From contig NZ_BMTF01000001.1 in assembly GCF_014649535.1 (NCBI RefSeq), positions 7,866 through 60,300 on the forward strand: a stretch of 52,435 nt of DNA, in the 5' to 3' direction. Within the stretch, counting starts at the first letter, position 1; each line of letters begins with the position of its first letter. Position numbers and translations under genes: made by a program. The stretch comes from Streptomyces gelaticus (lineage in GTDB: Bacteria > Actinomycetota > Actinomycetes > Streptomycetales > Streptomycetaceae). The notes beneath the pieces were generated by a model that did not search any database, had not been told where the DNA came from, and was given only the letters and a program-made list of their open reading frames with translations. Below, in pieces: positions 7,322-15,214 of the stretch.

Positions 7322-8049
7322 GGCCCCGTACCGGCGGCCAGCCGCTTCAGCAGCGCGGGCAGCGCCGTGCCGATGGGTTCGCGGATGGTCGCCTCGGCGA
7401 GCTCGTCGTACGGCGTCGGCTCCGCGTTCACCACGATGAGCCGTGCCCCGTTGTCCACCGCGAGCCCGGCCAGCGAGGCGGCGGGCTGCACCTGCAACGT
7501 CGTACCGACCGCGATGAACACCTCGCAGGCCTTCGCGATCGACACCGCCTGGCCCAGCACCACCGGGTCGAGCCGCTCACCGAACATGATCGTGGCCGAT
7601 TTCAGGATGCCGCCGCAGGCCGTGCACGGCGGGTCGGCCTCGCCCGCTTCCACCCTGGCCAGCGCCTCGGCCATCGGGGAGCGGGCATGGCAGCGGGTGC
7701 AGACCACCTCGCGCGCCGTCCCGTGCAGTTCCAGGACCTTGCGGGCCGGGAGCCCGGCGAGCTGATGGAGACCGTCGACGTTCTGCGTGATCACCCGCAC
7801 CGGGGCGCCGGACCGCTCCAGCTCCGCCACCGCGCGATGGGCCGCGTTCGGCTCGGCGGCCCAGGTCGCACTGGTGCGGCGCATCTGCCAGGAGCGGCGG
7901 CGGATCTCCGGATCGGCCATGTAGAAGTCGTACGTGACGAGCTTCTCGGCCTCCGGATCCTTGCGCCAGAGGCCGTTGGGCCCGCGGTAGTCGGGGATGC
8001 CGGAGTCCGTGGAGATGCCGGCGCCGCTGAGGATCGCGACGAGAGTCAT
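7318..8049 (-). CDS. NAD-dependent protein deacylase, sirtuin (SIR2) family
   Basis: 243 residues. Sirtuin motifs in order: VAILSGAGISTDSGIPDYRG (NAD binding), VITQNVDGLHQLAG, catalytic histidine in LELHGTARE, a four-cysteine zinc ribbon (CTRCHA and CTACGG), AVGTTLQVQPA and IVVNAEPTPYD. It removes acyl groups from lysine, giving nicotinamide and O-acyl-ADP-ribose. ATG 8049 is chosen over 8076 because a -10-like TACGCT (8056-8061) lies exactly 6 bases before it, as expected for a leaderless message. The product could be a substrate for the macro-domain enzyme at 920. Confidence 0.95.
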   Translation of the reverse strand: MTLVAILSGAGISTDSGIPDYRGPNGLWRKDPEAEKLVTYDFYMADPEIRRRSWQMRRTSATWAAEPNAAHRAVAELERSGAPVRVITQNVDGLHQLAGLPARKVLELHGTAREVVCTRCHARSPMAEALARVEAGEADPPCTACGGILKSATIMFGERLDPVVLGQAVSIAKACEVFIAVGTTLQVQPAASLAGLAVDNGARLIVVNAEPTPYDELAEATIREPIGTALPALLKRLAAGTGP

Positions 8050-8154
8050 GTCGCGAGCGTACGCAGCGCCGGACATCCCGGCGAGGCCATTTCCGCCTCG
8101 GGCGGCTGCCGGCCCCGTGGTGCGTGTGGGTGGGCGTGGCGGACGTGGTGGCCG

Positions 8155-9357
8155 TCAGGCCGCGGGGCCGACGGGGGTGAAGGGCGACGGGGTCAGGCCC
8201 GTCCAGGTGTTCAGCACGGCGCTCGCGGTCTGCTTGGTGACACCGCCGTCCTGGACGGTGCCGCTCTTCGCGACGTAGAACCGCCCGTCGTCGAGCGAGA
8301 CCAGGCCGTACTGGCCGTACTGTCCCGGCGCGGGCCAGCCGTACGTACCGGTCGTGGTGTCGTGCGCGCCCTCGCGCAGCAGCGGAAGCAGCAGCCCGCG
8401 CTCCGGGCGCTGCTGCCCGCGCACCGGGCCGCGCACCGGCTTGCGTGCACCGTCCAGCGCGAAGACCGAGTAGTTGGGGAAGCCGGGCTTGGAGCCCTTG
8501 TAGACGGCCATCAGCCAGTTGCCGCTGTGCCCGTCGTACTCCAGGTTCTGCACGCCGTAATTGGTGTTTCCGGTGTACGCGAAGAACTTGCCGTCGACAC
8601 GGGCGGGTCCGCTGGTGTGCGGGGCCGACTCGGTCAGCGGGCGCTCGTACTTCTTCCACCGGGTGACGTCGTACTGGAGCAGCACCTGGTGGTCGTTGTC
8701 CGCGCGGCCGGTGTTGGCGTACACGCCGTACGCGACCGTCAGTTTCCGCTCGGCGCGCTTGCCGCGCCGGTCGCCGAAGGCCGGACCGAACGCCACACCG
8801 TCGATGCCGCTGCAGCCGTAGCGGTGGTCGGGCGTCTTGCCCGTGTCACCGTCGAACACGCCGTCGCCGTTCATGTCGGCGGTGAAGTCCTTCACGACCT
8901 CCTTGAGATAGACGGTCGAGACCACACCCGTGGACTGGGCGTCCATGTTCATCCGGGTGATGCGGTCGACGTCGAGGATCGCTATGTAGAAGGACTTCGC
9001 CTCCTTGTACTCCAGCGAGCCGTAGACCCGGCCGTCCTCCGCGTTGAAGTCCAGATCGCCGAGGTGGCCGGTGAATCCGGTGACCGAGCCGACCGGGTTG
9101 CCCTCGAGGTCGGTCTTGACCAGCAGGTTGGTCATCGAGAAGTACATGAAGCCCTTGCGGCGGTCGATGGCCATGCCCTGGACGTGGCCGGACTGCCAGG
9201 CGCCGCCGTCGACCGTCAGCGGCAGCCTGCCGTGTGCGGCCGGGGCCGATCCCGGTTCCGCGAGTGCCGTCGACGCCGTGGCGACAACTGCCGTACAGGC
9301 GAACGCTGCGACGATCGTGGCCGGCAGCCTGCCGAGGTGTCCCGTGTGTGTACGCAT
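8155..9357 (-). CDS. Secreted protein of unknown function, possible beta-propeller
   Basis: 400 residues with a clear Sec signal peptide: basic start MRTHTGHLGRLP, hydrophobic stretch ATIVAAFACTAVVATAS, cleavage likely after ALA near residue 34. The mature part has repeated short strands with DG/NG turns (GMAIDRRKGFMYFSMTN, NAEDGRVYGSLEY, DGKFFAYTGNTNYG, DGHSNWLMAVYK-type), which suggests a propeller-like fold. No catalytic motif is visible. A strong ribosome binding site GGAGGG precedes ATG 9357. Monocistronic by spacing. Function unknown. Confidence 0.8.
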   Translation of the reverse strand: MRTHTGHLGRLPATIVAAFACTAVVATASTALAEPGSAPAAHGRLPLTVDGGAWQSGHVQGMAIDRRKGFMYFSMTNLLVKTDLEGNPVGSVTGFTGHLGDLDFNAEDGRVYGSLEYKEAKSFYIAILDVDRITRMNMDAQSTGVVSTVYLKEVVKDFTADMNGDGVFDGDTGKTPDHRYGCSGIDGVAFGPAFGDRRGKRAERKLTVAYGVYANTGRADNDHQVLLQYDVTRWKKYERPLTESAPHTSGPARVDGKFFAYTGNTNYGVQNLEYDGHSGNWLMAVYKGSKPGFPNYSVFALDGARKPVRGPVRGQQRPERGLLLPLLREGAHDTTTGTYGWPAPGQYGQYGLVSLDDGRFYVAKSGTVQDGGVTKQTASAVLNTWTGLTPSPFTPVGPAA

Positions 9358-9556
9358 GATCCCTCCGCTGTCGTGGAGTCCGGATGATGCCGGTCGAGCG
9401 TGCACTGCGGACCAATGGCGCATGAACTGAGGAGTCCGGCAGCCGTCGACCGGACTACCAGTTGACGGCTGGTCAGCACAACGGGACGCAACGGGAATAC
9501 GGGCTGTATGCGGCGATAGCGGGAGCGTGGGGCCGGGGCGGGCCCGGGGCCTCGGG

Positions 9557-10051
9557 TCAGCCGCCCACCGGGTGGCCGTCCTCCAACTCCACCGCGCCAC
9601 CACCGGATTCGAGCACGTCCAGCGCCGCCTTCACGCGCAGCGCGAGCGCTCCGAGCAGATAGTGGTCGATCTCCTCGCGCTCGACCAGCTTCCAGGACAG
9701 CAACTCCTCCTCCTGGAGCCGGATCTCCTTCAGCTGCGTCTCGTCCAGCACTCCGCCGTCGTACAGATACGCAGCGATCGGCGGCCGCTGCGGGCCGCGT
9801 GCCCAGTCGACGGCGAGCAGCCGTCCCGGCGGCAGATCGAGACCGATCTCCTCGGCCGTCTCGCGCCGTGCGGCCTGCCGCGGGCCCTCGCCGTCGTCGG
9901 ACTCGATCGTTCCGCCGGGCAGCGTCCAGCCCTCCCGGTAGTTCGGTTCGACGAGCAGTACCCGCCCCCGGTCGTCCCGGAACACGGTGGCCGCGGCGGC
10001 CAGCACGCGGGGGAGCCCCGCGATGTAGGAGCTGTAGTCAGTGGTGGTCAC
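9557..10051 (-). CDS. Nudix hydrolase
   Basis: 164 residues. The Nudix box reads GGTIESDDGEGPRQAARRE then TAEEIG, with two extra residues between the glycine and the first glutamate compared with the standard spacing. It probably hydrolyses a nucleoside diphosphate derivative; the substrate cannot be read from sequence. Start GTG 10051 (TTTDYSSYIAGLPRV) has a -10-like TACGCT 6 bases upstream (10058-10063), which suggests a leaderless transcript. Divergent from the glycerate kinase gene. Confidence 0.9.
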   Translation of the reverse strand: MTTTDYSSYIAGLPRVLAAAATVFRDDRGRVLLVEPNYREGWTLPGGTIESDDGEGPRQAARRETAEEIGLDLPPGRLLAVDWARGPQRPPIAAYLYDGGVLDETQLKEIRLQEEELLSWKLVEREEIDHYLLGALALRVKAALDVLESGGGAVELEDGHPVGG

Positions 10052-10168
10052 GCGGGCAGCGTAGTGGCAGGGGCGCAGACGGCGCGATGACGGCTCTGGG
10101 CAGCGGGTATCCGCTGCGGATAGGGTCGGGGGCGGCGCGACTGCCTGTTCGAAAGCAAGGGATGCAAG

Positions 10169-11302
10169 GTGGCGGACGGAGCAGTGATGGAGACCGCACG
10201 CGTGCTCGTCGCGGCGGACAAGTTCAAGGGCTCGCTCACGGCCGTACAGGTCGCGGAGCGGGTGACGGCCGGGCTGCGGCGCGTCGTCCCCGGCGTACGG
10301 GTCGAGACCCTGCCCGTGGCGGACGGCGGCGACGGCACGGTGGCGGCGGCGGTGGCCGCCGGATTCGAGCGCCGCGAGGTGCGGGTGACCGGCCCGCTGG
10401 GTGATCCGGTGACCGCGGCGTACGCGGTGCGCGGCACCACGGCGGTGGTGGAGATGGCCGAGGCGTCGGGCCTCCAGCACCTGCCCGCGGGGGTGTTCGC
10501 CCCGCTCACGGCCACGACGTACGGCTCCGGCGAACTGCTCGCCGCCGCGCTGGACGCGGGTGCCCGGACGATCGTGTTCGGCGTCGGCGGCAGCGCGACC
10601 ACGGACGGCGGTGCGGGCATGCTGGCCGCGCTCGGCGCCCGCTTCCTGGACGCGGACGGCAAGCCCCTCGGCCCCGGTGGCGGCGGTCTGGCCGAGCTGG
10701 CGGAGGCGGACCTGTCGGGACTCGATCCCCGACTGCCCGAGGTGGATCTGATCCTCGCCAGCGACGTGGACAACCCGCTGACCGGCCCGAAGGGCGCCCC
10801 CGAGGTCTACGGCAGGCAGAAGGGCGCGACCGAGGACGACATCGCGACCCTCGACGCGGCGCTCACCCACTACGCGTCGGTCCTCGGCCCGGAGCATGCC
10901 GCGCTGCCCGGAGCGGGAGCGGCGGGTGGCATCGGCTACGGCGCGCTGGTCGCCCTCGGCGCGCGGTTCCGTCCCGGCATCGAGGTGATGCTCGACGTCC
11001 TCGGCTTCGCCCCGGCGCTGGCGCGGGCCACCCTGGTGATCACCGGGGAGGGGTCGCTCGACGAGCAGACCCTCCACGGCAAGGCTCCGGCGGGAGTGGC
11101 GGCGGCGGCCCGCGCCGCGGGCATCGAGGTCGTCGCGGTATGCGGCCGACTGGCCCTGCCGCCGGAGGCGCTGACGGCGGCGGGCATCCGTCGCGCGTAC
11201 GCCCTCGCGGATCTGGAACCGGACCCCGCTGTCTCGATGGCCCAGGCCGGGCCCCTGCTGGAACGGGCCTCCGAGGCGATCGCGCGCGACTTCCTGCGGT
11301 AG
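10169..11302 (+). CDS. Glycerate kinase (GlxK family)
   Basis: 377 residues with family motifs: VLVAADKFKGSLTAVQVAE at the N-terminus, LPVADGGDGTVAAAVAAG, FGVGGSATTDGGAGMLAALG in the middle, and ITGEGSLDEQTLHGKAPAGV toward the end. It phosphorylates D-glycerate, feeding photorespiration-like or glyoxylate/allantoin carbon into glycolysis. GTG 10169 is preceded by AAGGG at good spacing; ATG 10187 (METARVLVAADK) is an alternative. A perfect 12-bp hairpin follows the stop. Confidence 0.95.
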   Translation: MADGAVMETARVLVAADKFKGSLTAVQVAERVTAGLRRVVPGVRVETLPVADGGDGTVAAAVAAGFERREVRVTGPLGDPVTAAYAVRGTTAVVEMAEASGLQHLPAGVFAPLTATTYGSGELLAAALDAGARTIVFGVGGSATTDGGAGMLAALGARFLDADGKPLGPGGGGLAELAEADLSGLDPRLPEVDLILASDVDNPLTGPKGAPEVYGRQKGATEDDIATLDAALTHYASVLGPEHAALPGAGAAGGIGYGALVALGARFRPGIEVMLDVLGFAPALARATLVITGEGSLDEQTLHGKAPAGVAAAARAAGIEVVAVCGRLALPPEALTAAGIRRAYALADLEPDPAVSMAQAGPLLERASEAIARDFLR

Positions 11303-11354
11303 CCCGCAGCGCCCGGCTCATGGCGATCGGGCCCGTCCCGGCGATCGAGGACAC

Positions 11355-11380
11355 GCCGGGGCCCGCGGGCGGGCCCCGGC
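11355..11380. terminator. Bidirectional hairpin after glycerate kinase
   Basis: GCCGGGGCCCGC (11355-11366) and GCGGGCCCCGGC (11369-11380) are perfect complements, 12 bp around a 2-base centre. It sits in the convergent gap between the glycerate kinase and SRPBCC genes. The rest of 11303-11537 is GC-rich without a gene. Confidence 0.7.
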
Positions 11381-11537
11381 TCCGGGAAGGGGCGGGCAAG
11401 GGGCCGCTCCGCGCAACGGAACCCACCCCTGCCCAACGCTGGGGCCGTCCCGGTAACCCGGGCCGGCCCACGGAGGGCGCCGGGCCCCGGCTTCCCCCGC
11501 GGCCCTCACGTCCCGCTCACCCTTCCTGTCCCGGCTG

Positions 11538-12143
11538 TCAGGTGCTCTCTGCGTCCCGTACATCCCTCGCGTCCGGGCTGCTTTCTTCGTCCCGCACATC
11601 CCTCGTGTCCGGGCTGCTTTCTGCGTCCCGTGCGTCCCGCAGATCTCTCATGTCCCTGCTGTCACGTACGGCACCCAGGTCGACCGCACCCGTCTCCGCG
11701 CCGCCCTCGCCGCCGAGCAGTTCGGCGAGGCACCGGAGTTCAGAGGGCAGGTCCCGACGCCAGGCCATCGTCACGAACGGCGCGAGAATGATCATGCCGC
11801 CGTCCAGATGGGGCTTGACCGAAACGGTGACCGTCGTGCCCTCCCGGTTCGGGCTCAGCCGGAACTCCAGTTCCGGCGAGTGACGCCCCAGTGGGGTCCA
11901 CATGCCCGCACCGCGGAATGCCAGGTACTCGACGGGCGTGCTCGCGGTGCACCGCAGGCGGTGCGTCCGCCGTCTGCCCGGGAACTTGCAGGTGTACTCG
12001 TCACCCAGTCCGGTGGCGATCGGGCCGTCTATCACCCGCTCTATGCTCGAGGACCACTCGGCCAGGTTCCGCGGATCCCGGAGGAACGAGAAGATCTCGT
12101 CGGCGGGGCGGGACACATGGACATTCGCAGAGACATGGGGCAT
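11538..12143 (-). CDS. SRPBCC-family protein with a charged C-terminal repeat tail
   Basis: 201 residues. Residues 1-145 are a START/polyketide-cyclase-like fold: HVSRPADEIFSFLRDPRNLA, then VIDGPIATGLGDEYTCKFPG and a C-terminal helix MAWRRDLPSELRCLAELL. From about residue 160 the chain becomes a repetitive Arg-Asp-rich tail, with the 12-residue unit ESSPDTRDVRDE appearing two to three times. The tail is probably disordered. The fold normally binds a hydrophobic ligand; no ligand can be assigned. A strong ribosome binding site GAGGTGGAG precedes ATG 12143. It is the last gene of a PP2C - MASE1 - SRPBCC run on the minus strand. Confidence 0.88.
   Translation of the reverse strand: MPHVSANVHVSRPADEIFSFLRDPRNLAEWSSSIERVIDGPIATGLGDEYTCKFPGRRRTHRLRCTASTPVEYLAFRGAGMWTPLGRHSPELEFRLSPNREGTTVTVSVKPHLDGGMIILAPFVTMAWRRDLPSELRCLAELLGGEGGAETGAVDLGAVRDSRDMRDLRDARDAESSPDTRDVRDEESSPDARDVRDAEST
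11539..11646. repeat. 36-bp direct repeats encoding the tail of the SRPBCC protein
   Basis: About three imperfect copies of a 36-bp unit (GCTTTCTTCGTCCCGCACAT and the following 16 bases). The period is a multiple of three and encodes a 12-residue Asp-Arg-rich unit. The repeat lies inside the coding sequence, so copy number changes would keep the frame. Confidence 0.8.
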
Positions 12144-12271
12144 GGCTCCACCTCTTACGGCGCCCGTCCGCCGGAGTATCGGCGTCCGGTCGCCCTTGTC
12201 GCGGTGCCGTCGCCCATCAGCCTGCTTCGGATCGCCCGACCGCGCACCCGTCGCGGGACCGATGGAGTGAC

Positions 12272-13228
12272 TCATAGGTCCTGTCGGGTCACCTTCTCGG
12301 AGAGTTGCGCACAGAGCCGCTTGATCTCGCGGTAGGTGCTGTTCCGCTCGGTGACGACCGCGGCCAGCAGCAGGGCGGTGAGCGCGGTGGAGCCGATGAA
12401 GGCCTGGAGAGTGATCATGTTGGTGAGCAGGCCGTGGTGGGCGAAGGGGCCCGCCATCCGTCCGGCGGCGAGGATCGTGAGCGTCGACACGCCCAGGGCG
12501 CAGCATGCGGCGCCGGCGCGCTCGAAGCGGAAGGCGGACCAGATCAGGAACGGGGACACGAGAAAGAGCCGAGAAGCACCGGATTCGGTCGCCAGCAGGG
12601 TGACGGCCAGGGTGCACGCCCCCAGCCCGACGGCCTCCGCCCATCTGGCCGGTCCGATGCCGGACGGCCGGTGGAACCGGCGCAGAACGAGCAGGAACGG
12701 TGTCACGACCATGACGCCCATGGCGTCGCCCGTCCACCAGACCGACCACGTCGGCCAGAAGTCCTCGGCCCGGACCGCGCCCGCGAGGATCAGGGAGCCG
12801 GTGCCCACCGTCGCGCTGATCAGCATGCCTGTCAGCGCGCCCAGGAAGACCAGCGCCAGCGCGTCCCGCAGCCGGTCGAGCTCATTACGGAATTCCACGC
12901 GCCGCAGCAGCAGAAAGGAACAGACCGGGGCGGCCGTGTTCCCGGCGGCGATGGCCAGCACAGGCAGGACGGCGGGCCCGATGATGATGTTCACCGCGAG
13001 GGCGCCGAGAGCGATCGCGGGCCAGATCCGCAGCCCGAAGACGAGCAGCGCCGCGACCGCGATCCCGGTCGGCGGCCACAGCGGGGTGACCTGACCACGT
13101 ACCAGTTGCTGGAGCAGTCCCAGACGGGCCGTCGCGTAGTAGCAGACGGCCACTGCGAGGACCGTCAGGAGCTGAGCCGTCTGCTGCCGGAGCCGTGCGC
13201 TGTCCACCACCACAGCATCAGACACCAC
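12272..13228 (-). CDS. MASE1-domain integral membrane sensor protein
   Basis: 318 residues, nearly all membrane: about eight hydrophobic helices with the MASE1 features YYATARLGLLQQL, VTPLWPPTGIAVAALLVFG and the late WWTGDAMGVMVVTPFLLV. MASE1 is usually the sensor half of a larger protein with GGDEF, kinase or PP2C output. Here the chain ends about 20 residues after the last helix with no output domain. A stand-alone SpoIIE-type phosphatase lies directly upstream on the same strand (gap 90 bases), so the pair may act in trans. Several in-frame GTG codons at 13207-13228 make the exact start uncertain. Confidence 0.87.
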   Translation of the reverse strand: MVSDAVVVDSARLRQQTAQLLTVLAVAVCYYATARLGLLQQLVRGQVTPLWPPTGIAVAALLVFGLRIWPAIALGALAVNIIIGPAVLPVLAIAAGNTAAPVCSFLLLRRVEFRNELDRLRDALALVFLGALTGMLISATVGTGSLILAGAVRAEDFWPTWSVWWTGDAMGVMVVTPFLLVLRRFHRPSGIGPARWAEAVGLGACTLAVTLLATESGASRLFLVSPFLIWSAFRFERAGAACCALGVSTLTILAAGRMAGPFAHHGLLTNMITLQAFIGSTALTALLLAAVVTERNSTYREIKRLCAQLSEKVTRQDL

Positions 13229-13318
13229 GCCGCCGCCGTCCGCCCGCCCGGGCGCGCCGACACCGTGCCGATGAAGACGGCGAACGGGGTACGTCCCGGC
13301 CCCGCGCCGATGGCCGCG

Positions 13319-14152
13319 TCACCCCCCGACCGCTCCCGGCGCACCGTCGTAGCGGATGACGAGCACGGCGGCGTCGTCGTCGTGACCGGTCAGGTCCGCC
13401 ACCTCGATCACCCGCGCGGCCAGCTCGCCGGGATCGGCTCCGTCCGCCGCGGCGACCACCTCCGACACCGCTGCGAGCCCCTCGTCGATCGGATACGACG
13501 GCCCTTCAACGACCCCGTCGGTCAGCAGGACGAGGTACCCGGGCTGCTCCAGCCGCCGACGGGTCACGGGGTACTGCTGGTCGCGCAGGATGCCCAGGGG
13601 CACCCCGCCCGCGTCCAGGGAGACGCCGGAGCCGCCGTCGTCGGTGCCCCATACGATCGGTACGTGTCCGGCCCGTGCCACGGACAGCTCGCCGCTCTCC
13701 GGGACGACGCTCACCAGGCAGCAGGTCGTGAACAGGTCGCCGCCCAGCGAGATCAGCAGATCGTTGGCGCAGGCCAGTACCTTGCCGGGGTCGGCCGTGA
13801 CGCTGGCGAGCGCCCTGAGACTGGCGCGGGCCTCACCCATGAAGGCGGCGGCCTCCACCCCGTGCCCCTGCACATCGCCGATGGCGATCCCAGCCGCCCC
13901 GTCCAGCATCGCGAACGCGTCGTAGAAGTCACCGCCGACGGCCAGACCGTCCTGCGAGGGGGAGTACCGGGCGGCTGTCCGCAGGCCCGGGAAGTCGGGC
14001 AGCTCCGGGGGGAGCATGTGCCGCTGGAGGGCCAGGCCCAGCTCGGCCCGGGCGCGCTGGCGCCTGATGTTCTCCAGGGCCCGGTCGACGAGGCGCCCGA
14101 GGGTGAGGAGGAGTTCCTGGGCGTTGTCCTGTTCCCTGCGGTGTCGGTGCAT
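13319..14152 (-). CDS. SpoIIE-type PP2C serine phosphatase
   Basis: 277 residues. A short N-terminal helix region (LTLGRLVDRALENIRRQRAR) leads into a complete PP2C domain: LQRHMLPPELPDFPGLRTA, GGDFYDAF (metal aspartates), IGDVQGHGVEAA, GHVPIV, LLTDGVVEG and GHDDDAAVLVIRY. It probably dephosphorylates an anti-sigma-factor antagonist. It has no sensor domain of its own, unlike most Streptomyces relatives; the neighbouring MASE1 membrane protein may supply it. Good ribosome binding site AGGGA before ATG 14152. Confidence 0.92.
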   Translation of the reverse strand: MHRHRREQDNAQELLLTLGRLVDRALENIRRQRARAELGLALQRHMLPPELPDFPGLRTAARYSPSQDGLAVGGDFYDAFAMLDGAAGIAIGDVQGHGVEAAAFMGEARASLRALASVTADPGKVLACANDLLISLGGDLFTTCCLVSVVPESGELSVARAGHVPIVWGTDDGGSGVSLDAGGVPLGILRDQQYPVTRRRLEQPGYLVLLTDGVVEGPSYPIDEGLAAVSEVVAAADGADPGELAARVIEVADLTGHDDDAAVLVIRYDGAPGAVGG

Positions 14153-14354
14153 GGCGTCCCTGAGCGGTCCGGTGCGCCCCTTCTGAAACCTTAGCCTCCC
14201 GTCGCCGTCCGCAGGAGGGCCCGTGGCAGGGGCACGGAGCCACCCGGTCGAGGGCGCCAGGGGCCTCGTGGCTCACCGGGCACGCCCCCCGGGGCGCGCG
14301 GCACCGAGAGGCGCGGCCGGTGCCCGAGGGTGCGCGGCACCGAACGCGGTGGCG

Positions 14355-14753
14355 CTACTGGATGAACCGGGGGAGCCATCTGGCCCGGTACCCGGGATGG
14401 CCGGCGTGTTCCGCGGCCAGCTGCCGTACGGCGAACCCCAGCCCCACGGCCCGGCCGGAGCGGAAGTCGTGCTCGGGCCGGTCCGTGTCCAGGTGGGCGA
14501 CCTCCGCGTATTCGTTGAGGAGTACCCGGCTCGTCTCGATACGGCGCAGGGTCCGCGCGGGGTCCTGGAGGGCGATGTGCTGGTCGAAACCGAGATTCCG
14601 CACGCTGAACGCGATGGCCCCCGACCGGTCGTGGACCTCGCCGGGCACATCGGCCGGACACCGCCAGCTGTCGCCGCCCGCCGCCTGCGCGATGCGCTCC
14701 TCATCGGCGAGGCGTTCCCGAACGAAGTCGATCATGTCCGAGTTGTCTGTCAT
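14355..14753 (-). CDS. DUF6221 family protein
   Basis: 132 residues: MTDNSDMIDFVRERLADEER at the start, DPARTLRRIETSRVLLNEYA in the middle and GFAVRQLAAEHAGHPGYRAR followed by WLP at the end, which is the DUF6221 pattern common in Streptomyces. Cytoplasmic, no membrane segment, function unknown. ATG 14753 is chosen because homology begins there; the upstream open frame is not conserved-looking. Transcribed toward the PP2C gene with about 200 bases between. Confidence 0.85.
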   Translation of the reverse strand: MTDNSDMIDFVRERLADEERIAQAAGGDSWRCPADVPGEVHDRSGAIAFSVRNLGFDQHIALQDPARTLRRIETSRVLLNEYAEVAHLDTDRPEHDFRSGRAVGLGFAVRQLAAEHAGHPGYRARWLPRFIQ

Positions 14754-15159
14754 CGGGGTTCCGAGTCCTTCGTCATCATGGTCTCCGCCCGTCCAAAGCC
14801 GGTGGGCGGTCGGCGAGTTGCTCACGAGCGGTGAACCCTGGTCCGGATGCGGCAGCCTGTGAAACGACCCCCTCCTCGAAAGGGACCGGCGCACGGCCGA
14901 CCGGTGCGCGGCCGCCGACCGGGAGCCGGCCCCGGGCGCGTTCCAGGTCACGTTCGCAGACGGCTCTGTCGCATGGACCGGGCTGAGGAGCCAGTCTCGT
15001 GGACCGCACCGGAGCAGATCAAGCTCACCATGCCCGCGTGGAACATCGGTGTCCGGCCGCCCGCAACAGCCGCCGGGGCTCGCCCGCAGCATGTACGCGC
15101 AACCCGCAGTGTGAGGCGGAGCCCCCGGGGGACGGGATCGCGTACGGCGGCCGCACGCG
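14754..15159. other. Intergenic stretch with a short coding-like segment
   Basis: No intact gene. Plus-strand codons from 14863 read DPLLERDRRTADRCAAADRE and on to GAFQVTFADGSVAWTGL with strongly GC-rich third positions up to about 14995, then the signal fades. There is no credible start codon (a TGA sits at 14860-14862). It may be a gene remnant or chance. The terminator of the psd-pssA operon begins at 15160. Confidence 0.3.
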
Positions 15160-15195
15160 GAAGGACCCGGGTGCTGGGGAGCACCCGGGTCCTTC
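15160..15195 (-). terminator. Strong hairpin terminator of psd-pssA
   Basis: A perfect 16-bp stem: GAAGGACCCGGGTGCT (15160-15175) and AGCACCCGGGTCCTTC (15180-15195) around GGGG. It lies 19 bases beyond the pssA stop. This is the strongest factor-independent hairpin seen in the window. Confidence 0.85.
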
Positions 15196-15214
15196 ACCTG
15201 TGTCCTGCCTGCCG

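Noticed and set aside
11539..11646. Regular short repeats considered as a CRISPR array
   Set aside because: No distinct spacers; repeats are contiguous, in frame with a gene and encode a protein tail. No cas genes are present.
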